DNA of 7,536 nt from Scleromatobacter sp045810285 (GTDB lineage: Bacteria; Pseudomonadota; Gammaproteobacteria; Burkholderiales; Burkholderiaceae_C). This document shows, one piece after another, positions 1 to 4,664 of the stretch. Position 1 is the stretch's first letter. Every line of letters starts with the position of its first letter. Location: assembly GCA_045810285.1 (NCBI GenBank), contig JBJMWE010000420.1, forward strand, positions 1 to 7,536. The letters run 5' to 3'. The notes below the pieces were generated by a model. The model did not search any database and was not told where the DNA came from. It saw nothing but the letters and a program-made list of their open reading frames with translations. The translations under genes and the position numbers were made by a program.

Positions 1-123
1 GCCGTCTCCCAGCTCGCCGGCTCGCCGGCCGGCAGCGATTTCCGCGTGATGCCCTTCGGCGAGGCGACCATCGTGCGCTCCGGCGAGGACCTCGAGGCCG
101 CCGCGCGACGGCGCTACGCGTAG
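1..123 (+). CDS. 3' end of an unrecognised protein gene (partial)
   Basis: Frame 1 is open from the window edge to a TAG at 121-123 and encodes the last 40 residues of a protein. They begin AVSQLAGSPAGSDF and end EAAARRRYA. Codon use is strongly G/C-ending, as in the other genes here, so this is likely a real C-terminus. No motif is recognisable in the fragment and no function is proposed. The gene converges on the rhodanese gene across the REP cluster, whose first hairpin begins 6 bases after the stop codon and could help end or stabilise the transcript. Confidence 0.6.
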   Translation, partial: AVSQLAGSPAGSDFRVMPFGEATIVRSGEDLEAAARRRYA

Positions 124-128
124 GACGC

Positions 129-165
129 GTAGGGCGGGTTAGCCGCAGGCGTAACCCGCCGTTCG
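129..165 (+). repeat. REP-like hairpin, copy 1 (forward)
   Basis: The copy starts with GTAG (129-132), followed by an imperfect palindrome. GGCGGGTTA (133-141) pairs with TAACCCGCC (152-160), and an inner GCC/GGC pairing around GCA extends the stem with one bulged G. The 37 bases 129-165 are the exact reverse complement of 216-252. A 5' GTAG before a hairpin is the hallmark of REP elements mobilised by RAYT (TnpA-REP) transposases; no such transposase is visible in the window. Confidence 0.85.
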
Positions 166-215
166 CCGGTACACCGATCCCCCAATTGCCGCGACGCGAA
201 TCCGCTCGCGGCGAC

Positions 216-252
216 CGAACGGCGGGTTACGCCTGCGGCTAACCCGCCCTAC
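216..252 (-). repeat. REP-like hairpin, copy 2 (reverse)
   Basis: This is a perfect 37-of-37 reverse complement of copy 1 and ends in CTAC (249-252), the complement of the GTAG signature. With copy 1 it forms a head-to-head pair separated by 50 bases (166-215), the arrangement of a REP doublet or BIME. In RNA or single-stranded DNA the whole 129-252 segment could also fold into one long hairpin. Confidence 0.85.
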
Positions 253-269
253 CAATGACACCCGATTTC

Positions 270-302
270 GCAGGGCGGGTTAGCCGCCAGGCCTAACCCG
301 CC
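270..302 (+). repeat. REP-like hairpin, copy 3 (forward, diverged)
   Basis: GGCGGGTTA (274-282) and TAACCCGCC (294-302) form the same outer stem as copy 1, but the inner segment reads GCCGCCAGGCC rather than GCCGCAGGCG, and the leading tetranucleotide is GCAG rather than GTAG. The orientation matches copy 1, giving a plus-minus-plus cluster. It lies 33 bases beyond the rhodanese stop codon and could act as a stabilising or terminating 3' structure for that mRNA. Confidence 0.75.
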
Positions 303-335
303 ATGGTGGCGCGTGTCAGTGCCGGCGAACGCCGG

Positions 336-1937
336 TCAGCCGTGGCCGTGACCCGGGCCGTGGTGGCCGCCCAGGCGTTCCCAATCCAGGTAGTCGCGCA
401 TCGCCTGCGCGTCGCGCCGCGCGGGCAGCGGCAGGCCGTCGTCGTCCGCCAGCGCCTGCGTCGCGGTCTCCAGCGTGCGCCCCGACGCCGCCCACGCGCG
501 CGTGCCGCCCTGCAGCCAGGCGACGTTCGTGTAGCCGCGCCGGCGCAGCGTGGCCGCCGCGTACGCCGACTGCGCGCCGTCGACGCAGGTGACCAGCAGC
601 GCGTCGTCGCACGAGGGGGCGACCGCGGCGATGCGCGCCTCCAGCCAACCGCGCGGCAACCATGTCGCGCCGGGCAGGTGCCCGCGCCGCCAGGAGGCCG
701 CGGTATCGACGTGCAGCACGCGGGCCGGGGCCCAGGCGGCCAGCCAGCGGGCGCCGTCGTCGACGCCCAGCCCGGGCGCCGCGGCGCTCGCCTCGCGCCA
801 CCCCAGCGGCAGGTCGGCCGCCGTGTGCGCGGCGCGTTCCCCGTGGATCCACGACTCGAAGCCGCCCTCGAGCGTGCGCACCTGCGCCTGCCCGAGCCGG
901 CGCAGCCACACCGCCGCGAGGTGCGCGCGCACCGCGTCGTCATCGACCAGCACGACGGGGACGTCCCGCAGCGCGACCAGCTCGTCGCGCCGCACCAGCA
1001 GCACGTCGCAGGCCACGGACACGCTGCGCGGCACATGGGCGACGCCGTGCCGGCCCAGGTTGCGCAGGTCGAAGGCGTTGACGTTGACATCGCTCGCGTG
1101 AACCAGCGTGGCCAGGTCCGCGGCCTCGATACCGGCGACGCCGTGGTGCTTGGCGAGCCGCGCCGAACCGAGTTCGGCGAACCGGCGGCTCGCATTGGAC
1201 GGCTGCACGCGGCGCCGGCGCGAGCCGCGCTCGAACTCGAGTCCGGCCAGGCGCCAGGCCAGCACGCCGCCGTCGAGCGCGACGACGTCGGTCAGGCCCA
1301 GGTCGATCAGCGTGCGCGCCACCATCAGGCTGCGCGTGCGGGCGCTGGAGCACAGCACGATCACGTCGGATTCGGCCGCCATGTCCAGCGCGTGCGACAC
1401 CGCTTCGAAGGCCGGCAGGGAGACGGCGCCGGGGATGCAGTCCTCGGTGTGTTCGTCGGCGCTGCGCACGTCGCACAGCGCGATGCGCCGGCCCGCCTGC
1501 CGCCATTGCCGCAGCGTCGCGACATCGACCAGGGGAACGCGCTCGAGGTCGGCGACGCGGCGGCCGAAGGCCATGCTCGACACCTGCGCGCCCGAGACGA
1601 TGGGCAGTCCCGCCAGGCGCCACGCGGCGACGCCGCCGTCCAGGACCGCGACCTCGCGGTAGCCCAGCGCCAGCAGCGTGTCGGCGGCGAGCGCGGCACG
1701 CGGATCGCGCACGCCCGGCGCGATCTCGGCGCCCCCGTCGACGACCACGATCGGCGTGGAGCGATCGCGCAGCAGCGCGTCGATGCGGAACTCGAGCCGG
1801 CGCCGCGGCACGAGGGTGGCACCGGGCAGGTGGCCGCCCTCGGAGTCGACGAGGTCGCGCACGTCCAGCAGCGCCGGCGGACGCGTGTCGGCCAGCGCGG
1901 CGACGAGCTCGTCGATCGCGAGCAGGCCGGCGCTCAT
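336..1937 (-). CDS. Four-domain rhodanese sulfurtransferase
   Basis: A 533-aa, presumably cytoplasmic protein of four rhodanese domains at about residues 5-112, 135-235, 260-367 and 385-490. Each has a D-V-R-like strand motif (Asp25, Asp156, Asp290, Asp411) and ends in an L-x-GG-x-x-x-W element (residues 99-107, 221-229, 356-363, 475-482). The active-site loop cysteine is present in domain 2 (Cys196, CSSARTR) and domain 4 (Cys451, CVDGAQS). In domains 1 and 3 the same place holds Asp67 and Asp332, so these are probably structural or regulatory. Rhodaneses move sulfane sulfur from thiosulfate or another persulfide donor to cyanide or a protein thiol; the donor and acceptor here are unknown. 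The C-terminus is Gly/His-rich (HHGPGHGHG, 525-533). The ATG at 1937 was chosen for its GGAGG seven bases upstream. An in-frame ATG at 2207 would add 90 residues with no rhodanese features. Confidence 0.92.
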   Translation of the reverse strand: MSAGLLAIDELVAALADTRPPALLDVRDLVDSEGGHLPGATLVPRRRLEFRIDALLRDRSTPIVVVDGGAEIAPGVRDPRAALAADTLLALGYREVAVLDGGVAAWRLAGLPIVSGAQVSSMAFGRRVADLERVPLVDVATLRQWRQAGRRIALCDVRSADEHTEDCIPGAVSLPAFEAVSHALDMAAESDVIVLCSSARTRSLMVARTLIDLGLTDVVALDGGVLAWRLAGLEFERGSRRRRVQPSNASRRFAELGSARLAKHHGVAGIEAADLATLVHASDVNVNAFDLRNLGRHGVAHVPRSVSVACDVLLVRRDELVALRDVPVVLVDDDAVRAHLAAVWLRRLGQAQVRTLEGGFESWIHGERAAHTAADLPLGWREASAAAPGLGVDDGARWLAAWAPARVLHVDTAASWRRGHLPGATWLPRGWLEARIAAVAPSCDDALLVTCVDGAQSAYAAATLRRRGYTNVAWLQGGTRAWAASGRTLETATQALADDDGLPLPARRDAQAMRDYLDWERLGGHHGPGHGHG

Positions 1938-2047
1938 GAGGCAACCTCCGCCCTGCGGGCTGCGGCGCTTGGCTGGCCCTCCGAAGTGGAATGCGGCGAC
2001 GCGCCCGGCCAGGCCCGGTCTCGCGCGGACGGTCGCTGCCCGTTCAT
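1934..2047 (-). other. Short leader ORF (37 codons) overlapping the rhodanese start
   Basis: ATG at 2047 opens a 37-codon ORF (MNGQRPSARDRAWPG...) whose TGA stop (1936-1934) overlaps the rhodanese ATG in an ATGA. No strong Shine-Dalgarno precedes it and no domain is recognised. It could couple translation to the rhodanese gene or be a chance frame in GC-rich leader DNA; chance is at least as likely. Confidence 0.2.
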
Positions 2048-2084
2048 GGCCGGCGCTCTCGGAAAGCAGGACGCGCGGAGGCGC

Positions 2085-2112
2085 GACGTGTCCGCAGGCA
2101 GCGCGACACGTC
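2085..2112. promoter_or_regulatory. Inverted repeat in the rhodanese leader
   Basis: GACGTGTC (2085-2092) and GACACGTC (2105-2112) are perfect inverted 8-mers with a 12-base spacer, half-sites 20 bp apart centre to centre, about two helical turns. The same bases also sit in an imperfect 14-base direct repeat (2081-2094 and 2101-2114, 12 of 14 identical). The site is about 120 bases downstream of the predicted transcription start, so it could be an operator or an RNA stem. No binding protein is identified. Confidence 0.35.
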
Positions 2113-2123
2113 CGGATGAGCGG

Positions 2124-2139
2124 CGTCCGGGAACGGACG
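2124..2139. promoter_or_regulatory. Short hairpin in the rhodanese leader
   Basis: CGTCCG (2124-2129) and CGGACG (2134-2139) form a 6-bp stem with a four-base loop (GGAA on the plus strand). No U-tract follows on either strand, so it is not an intrinsic terminator. It lies 11 bases from the larger dyad and may belong to the same leader structure. Confidence 0.3.
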
Positions 2140-2236
2140 GCCAGCGAGACGACGCGATCGAACCATGCGCAAACCTCGAAGGACACAGGGGCAGCCCGCG
2201 GCGCCATCGAGGAAGATGATCGCGAGCTGTCGAACC

Positions 2237-2265
2237 AGTCTAGGAGCCGGTCATGGCGGGGTCAA
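2237..2265 (-). promoter_or_regulatory. Sigma-70-like promoter reading toward the rhodanese gene
   Basis: On the minus strand TTGACC (2265-2260, five of six to consensus) and TAGACT (2242-2237, four of six) are separated by exactly 17 bases. Transcription would start near 2230 and give a leader of about 290 nt before the rhodanese ATG at 1937. It lies just past the rhtA stop codon (2317), so the rhodanese gene can be transcribed independently of rhtA. It is the best promoter-like match I found in the intergenic regions. Confidence 0.5.
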
Positions 2266-2316
2266 TTGCCCGCGGGTATCGCGGTCCGTCCTCCGACAGC
2301 ATGAGACACGCTTTCC

Positions 2317-3195
2317 CTACACGCCCGCCGTGTCGGGCGACGGCCGGCCCGCCGTGGCCGCCCCACCAGCCGACGCGCCGATGATCAAGGCGATGGCCAG
2401 CCACTGCGGCGCCGTCAGCCGCTCGCCCAGCACGATCGCGCCGCAGGCCGCGCCGACCGCGGGCGTCGCGCTCACGAGAATGCCGAACACGTGGCGCGGG
2501 AGCCGGCGCAGCGCGGCCATCTCCAGCGAATACGGCACGGCACTCGACAGCAGCGCGACGCCGAGCCCCGCCAGCAGCGCGGTGGGCACCGCCATCGCGG
2601 CGCCCGCGCCGGCCATGCCCAGCGGCACCGCGAACAGCGCCGCCACCAGCATGCCCAGCGACACGGCCTGGCCGCGCGCGAGTGTCGACACGCGCTTGCC
2701 AAAGACGATGTACAGCGCCCACGACAGCGCAGCGCCGAACGAGAACAGCAGGCCCAGCGGATCGAGCGCGTGCCCGCTCGTCGAGGGCAACAGCAGCGCC
2801 AGCCCGGCGAGGGCGAGCGCGACCCAGGCGACATCCAGAGCGCGGCGCGACGCGGCCAGCACGACCACCAGCGGCCCGGTGGTCTCGATCGCGGTGGCGA
2901 TGCCGATGGGCACGCGCCCGAACGCGTGGTAGATGCACAGGTTCATGCCGCCCAGCATCGCGCCGTAGGCCGCGAGGTTGCCCCAGTCGCGCCGCGCGAG
3001 CGGGTGCCGCCACGGCCGCCAGGACGCCAGCAGCAGCAGCGCCGACAAGCCGATGCGCAGCGCCGCCATGCCCGCGACGCCCACCACGGGAAACAGGCTC
3101 TTGGCGATCGCCGCGCCGAGGTTCTGCGACACCAGCGACGCGAACAGCGCCAGCAGCGACAGCGCGCCGGCGGGTCGGTGCGCTGCGTCAGCCAA
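2317..3195 (-). CDS. rhtA: RhtA-like threonine/homoserine exporter (EamA/DMT family)
   Basis: A 292-aa inner-membrane protein with about ten hydrophobic segments in two EamA repeats (roughly residues 12-138 and 145-275). From memory it tracks E. coli RhtA (295 aa) closely: AKSLFPVVG-x3-MAALR (31-47), LGGMN (81-85), GIA-x-AIE-x-TGPL (98-109), PYSLEMAALRRLP (221-233) and LGERLTAPQ (256-264). RhtA exports threonine and homoserine, probably by proton antiport; substrate range here is inferred. The TTG at 3195 was chosen because it gives the family's usual length and a GGGGGG tract lies 7-8 bases upstream. The alternatives are ATG at 3324 or 3318, which add about 40 Arg/Gly/Pro-rich residues with no membrane segment. 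The gene diverges from the cytochrome gene and appears monocistronic. Confidence 0.88.
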   Translation of the reverse strand: MADAAHRPAGALSLLALFASLVSQNLGAAIAKSLFPVVGVAGMAALRIGLSALLLLASWRPWRHPLARRDWGNLAAYGAMLGGMNLCIYHAFGRVPIGIATAIETTGPLVVVLAASRRALDVAWVALALAGLALLLPSTSGHALDPLGLLFSFGAALSWALYIVFGKRVSTLARGQAVSLGMLVAALFAVPLGMAGAGAAMAVPTALLAGLGVALLSSAVPYSLEMAALRRLPRHVFGILVSATPAVGAACGAIVLGERLTAPQWLAIALIIGASAGGAATAGRPSPDTAGV

Positions 3196-3301
3196 GGCGG
3201 CGCCCCCCGACCTTGAGTCGCGTGGCGGCGCGCAGGCCTTCCGGCCGCCGCCGCCTCGACGTCGCTGCCGGCAGGCAGGCTGCGGTGAGGGCGACAAGGG
3301 G

Positions 3302-3324
3302 ATGGGCGTGCATGGCATGCCCAT
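3302..3324. promoter_or_regulatory. Weak dyad between rhtA and the cytochrome gene
   Basis: ATGGGC (3302-3307) and GCCCAT (3319-3324) flank a nested palindrome, GCATG-G-CATGC (3310-3320). It sits in the 248-base divergent region, which should hold promoters for both genes, though I see no convincing -35/-10 pair in it. Operator function is a guess. Confidence 0.2.
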
Positions 3325-3443
3325 TCTCGCGGGCCCGGTTCACGCGCGCCTTCGTCCGACGGCGGCGCAGGGACATGGGGCCCGCGCGTGCCACGCCACC
3401 CGTTCGCGGGCACCATGTCGGCCTGCCCACGTGGAGACTTCCC

Positions 3444-3806
3444 ATGACCATCCGTTCGCTGCCCGCCCTCCTTTTCCTCGCCTGCGCCGCCACCGGCGCG
3501 CACGCGCAGGACGCCGCGGCCGGCGGCATGGCCTTCCAGCAATGCGCCGAATGCCACAGTCCGACCGCCGCCGACAACGCCGGCCCGGGCCTGAAGGGCG
3601 TCTTCGGGCGCAAGGCGGGCGCCAAGGACGGCTTCATCTACAGCCCCGCGATGAAGAAGTCCGCGGTCGTGTGGGACGACAAGACGCTCGACGCCTACCT
3701 GAAGGACCCGCGCGCGGTCGTGCCCGGCACGTCGATGGCCTATGGCGGCGACGACGACGCCAAGGAACGCGCGGATCTCGTCGCGTACCTCAAGACGCTC
3801 AGGTAG
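3444..3806 (+). CDS. Periplasmic class I c-type cytochrome
   Basis: A 120-aa exported monohaem cytochrome c acting as a periplasmic electron carrier. An N-terminal signal peptide (about 1-21) ends in AHA with probable cleavage before Gln22, leaving a mature protein of about 99 residues. CAECH (34-38) is the covalent haem site with His38 as the proximal ligand. PGTSMAY (94-100) supplies Met98 as the likely distal ligand, and the C-terminal helix is RADLVAYLKTLR. The pattern GPGLKGVFGRKAG (47-59) is typical of the cytochrome c2/c550 type. GGAG lies seven bases before the ATG. The redox partner cannot be told from the window: rhtA diverges upstream and eutC converges downstream, the last 8 bases of the two reading frames overlapping. 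Confidence 0.93.
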   Translation: MTIRSLPALLFLACAATGAHAQDAAAGGMAFQQCAECHSPTAADNAGPGLKGVFGRKAGAKDGFIYSPAMKKSAVVWDDKTLDAYLKDPRAVVPGTSMAYGGDDDAKERADLVAYLKTLR

Positions 3807-4602
3807 CCGGCGCGCCGCCGTCCGCCACGCGCGGCAGCTCGCTGTCGTCCTTCAGGCCGATGCCCGTGAGGCGGCGGCGGCGTGACTCGCCGACCAGCCA
3901 CGCGATGCGCGCCGCCGCGTCGGGCAGCGGCAATCCCTCGGGCCGGATGTTGCTCACGCAGTTGCGCTCGCTGTCGACGCGGCCGGACTTCGGCTGCCAC
4001 GTGAGGTAGGCCCCGAGGCTGTCGGGCGAGCTCAGGCCCGGGCGTTCGCCGATCAGCACCAGCACCAGCGAGGCGCCGGCGCGCTCGCCGATCGCGTCGC
4101 CGAGCGCGACGCGCGCCTGGGTCGCGACGACGAGGCGATCCGCGACGAGACCGCGCTCGCGCAAGGCCAGCAGCAGCGGCACCGCGTGACGCTGCGCGGC
4201 GATCGCGGACAGGCCGTCGGCCACGACGATGCACAGGCCGCCGTCGCCCTCGTCCGCCAGCGCATCGGCAGCGCCGGGCGCGAGCTGGCGGCCGAGGTCG
4301 GGCCGCGTCAGGTATTCGATGCGCGCGGCCGCGCGGCTCGTCGCGGTCGATGCCTCGAAGCCGTGGGCACGCAGGTCCGCGAGCAGCGCCGCCACGTCAA
4401 GCGGCAGGTGCACCGCGTCGCGCGCGGCGGCATGCGCGGCCGCGAAGCGCAGCACTTCCGACGTCGGCAGGCTGGTGCCGGCGCGCCCCGGCGCGATGCG
4501 CGCGGGCGTATGCCGCCGCAGCGCCGACCACGGATCGGCGGGCGCCGCCGGCGGCTCGCCGGTGTCCCGGTGCCCGGGCGGGTCGGGCAGCATGTCGCTC
4601 AC
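3799..4602 (-). CDS. eutC: Ethanolamine ammonia-lyase small subunit
   Basis: A 267-aa light chain of ethanolamine ammonia-lyase, which pairs with EutB to bind adenosylcobalamin and convert ethanolamine to acetaldehyde and ammonia. Family motifs are present: HTPARIAPGRAG (31-42), EYLTRPDLGR (96-105), VVADGLSA (126-133), GDAIGE (168-173), GERPGLSSPDSLGAYL (185-200) and ERNCVSNIRPEGL (212-224). The start is GTG at 4602, with GGAGGG seven bases upstream; an ATG three codons on (4593) is poorly spaced. The length is slightly below the E. coli protein (295 aa), the difference probably lying in the variable N-terminus. It follows eutB after 58 nt that hold a 21-codon ORF overlapping both genes. Its stop overlaps the convergent cytochrome gene by 8 bases, leaving no room for a terminator between them. 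Confidence 0.95.
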   Translation of the reverse strand: MSDMLPDPPGHRDTGEPPAAPADPWSALRRHTPARIAPGRAGTSLPTSEVLRFAAAHAAARDAVHLPLDVAALLADLRAHGFEASTATSRAAARIEYLTRPDLGRQLAPGAADALADEGDGGLCIVVADGLSAIAAQRHAVPLLLALRERGLVADRLVVATQARVALGDAIGERAGASLVLVLIGERPGLSSPDSLGAYLTWQPKSGRVDSERNCVSNIRPEGLPLPDAAARIAWLVGESRRRRLTGIGLKDDSELPRVADGGAPAT

Positions 4603-4664
4603 TGGACTACCCTCCGCCTGTCGGCTGCGGGGCGAGCGCCTTCGGGCGGCCGGGCGGCGCTCAT
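4599..4664 (-). other. 21-codon ORF bridging eutB and eutC
   Basis: ATG at 4664-4662 overlaps the eutB TGA (4663-4661) as ATGA. The ORF runs 21 codons (MSAARPPEGARPAADRRR...) and its TGA (4601-4599) overlaps the eutC GTG (4602-4600) as GTGA. It therefore fills the whole eutB-eutC gap with 4-base overlaps at both ends, the layout expected for translational coupling. The eutC ribosome site (GGAGGG) lies inside it. It contains a tandem 8-base repeat (4643-4650 and 4651-4658). A stable peptide product is doubtful, and the arrangement could be coincidence. Confidence 0.3.

Larger units (their letters stand above)
2044..2166 (-). other. Short leader ORF (40 codons) with a plausible ribosome site
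   Basis: ATG at 2166 is preceded by GAGG at a seven-base distance. The ORF runs 40 codons (MVRSRRLAGRPFPDAAHP...) and its TGA overlaps the next short ORF's ATG (2047) as ATGA. The peptide is Arg-rich with one cysteine (residue 23). Third codon positions are less G/C-rich than in the flanking genes, which argues against a conserved protein. It lies within the transcript predicted from the promoter at 2237-2265, so a leader-peptide role is possible but unsupported by anything else here. Confidence 0.2.
1938..2316. other. Gene-free leader between rhtA and the rhodanese gene
   Basis: These 379 bases hold no convincing protein gene. They contain the minus-strand promoter, two dyads, two short ATGA-linked ORFs and, directly before the rhodanese ATG, a block of about 45 bases that resembles the segment before eutC. 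Next to the rhtA stop, GACACG (2305-2310) and CGTGTC (2329-2334) are complementary, but no T-run follows, so no intrinsic terminator for rhtA is claimed. Confidence 0.6.

Noticed and set aside
129..165. Rho-independent terminator for the first gene
   Set aside because: The hairpin is strong but no T-run follows it on either strand; a stabilising or Rho-assisted role is possible, but an intrinsic terminator is not supported.
129..302. CRISPR array
   Set aside because: Only three units, in alternating orientation and with unequal short spacing; palindromes with GTAG ends fit REP elements.
1938..2207. N-terminal extension of the rhodanese from ATG 2207
   Set aside because: It adds 90 residues without rhodanese features, while ATG 1937 has an ideal GGAGG and starts directly before the first domain.
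303..2219. 638-codon plus-strand open frame opposite the rhodanese gene
   Set aside because: The product is low-complexity (Arg, Gln, Ala, Val) with no domain, and arises as the antisense shadow of a GC-rich gene with four clear rhodanese domains.
3196..3443. Small gene between rhtA and the cytochrome gene
   Set aside because: The open frames here are shadows or run into neighbouring genes, with no ribosome site plus plausible protein; the region is best read as a divergent regulatory stretch.
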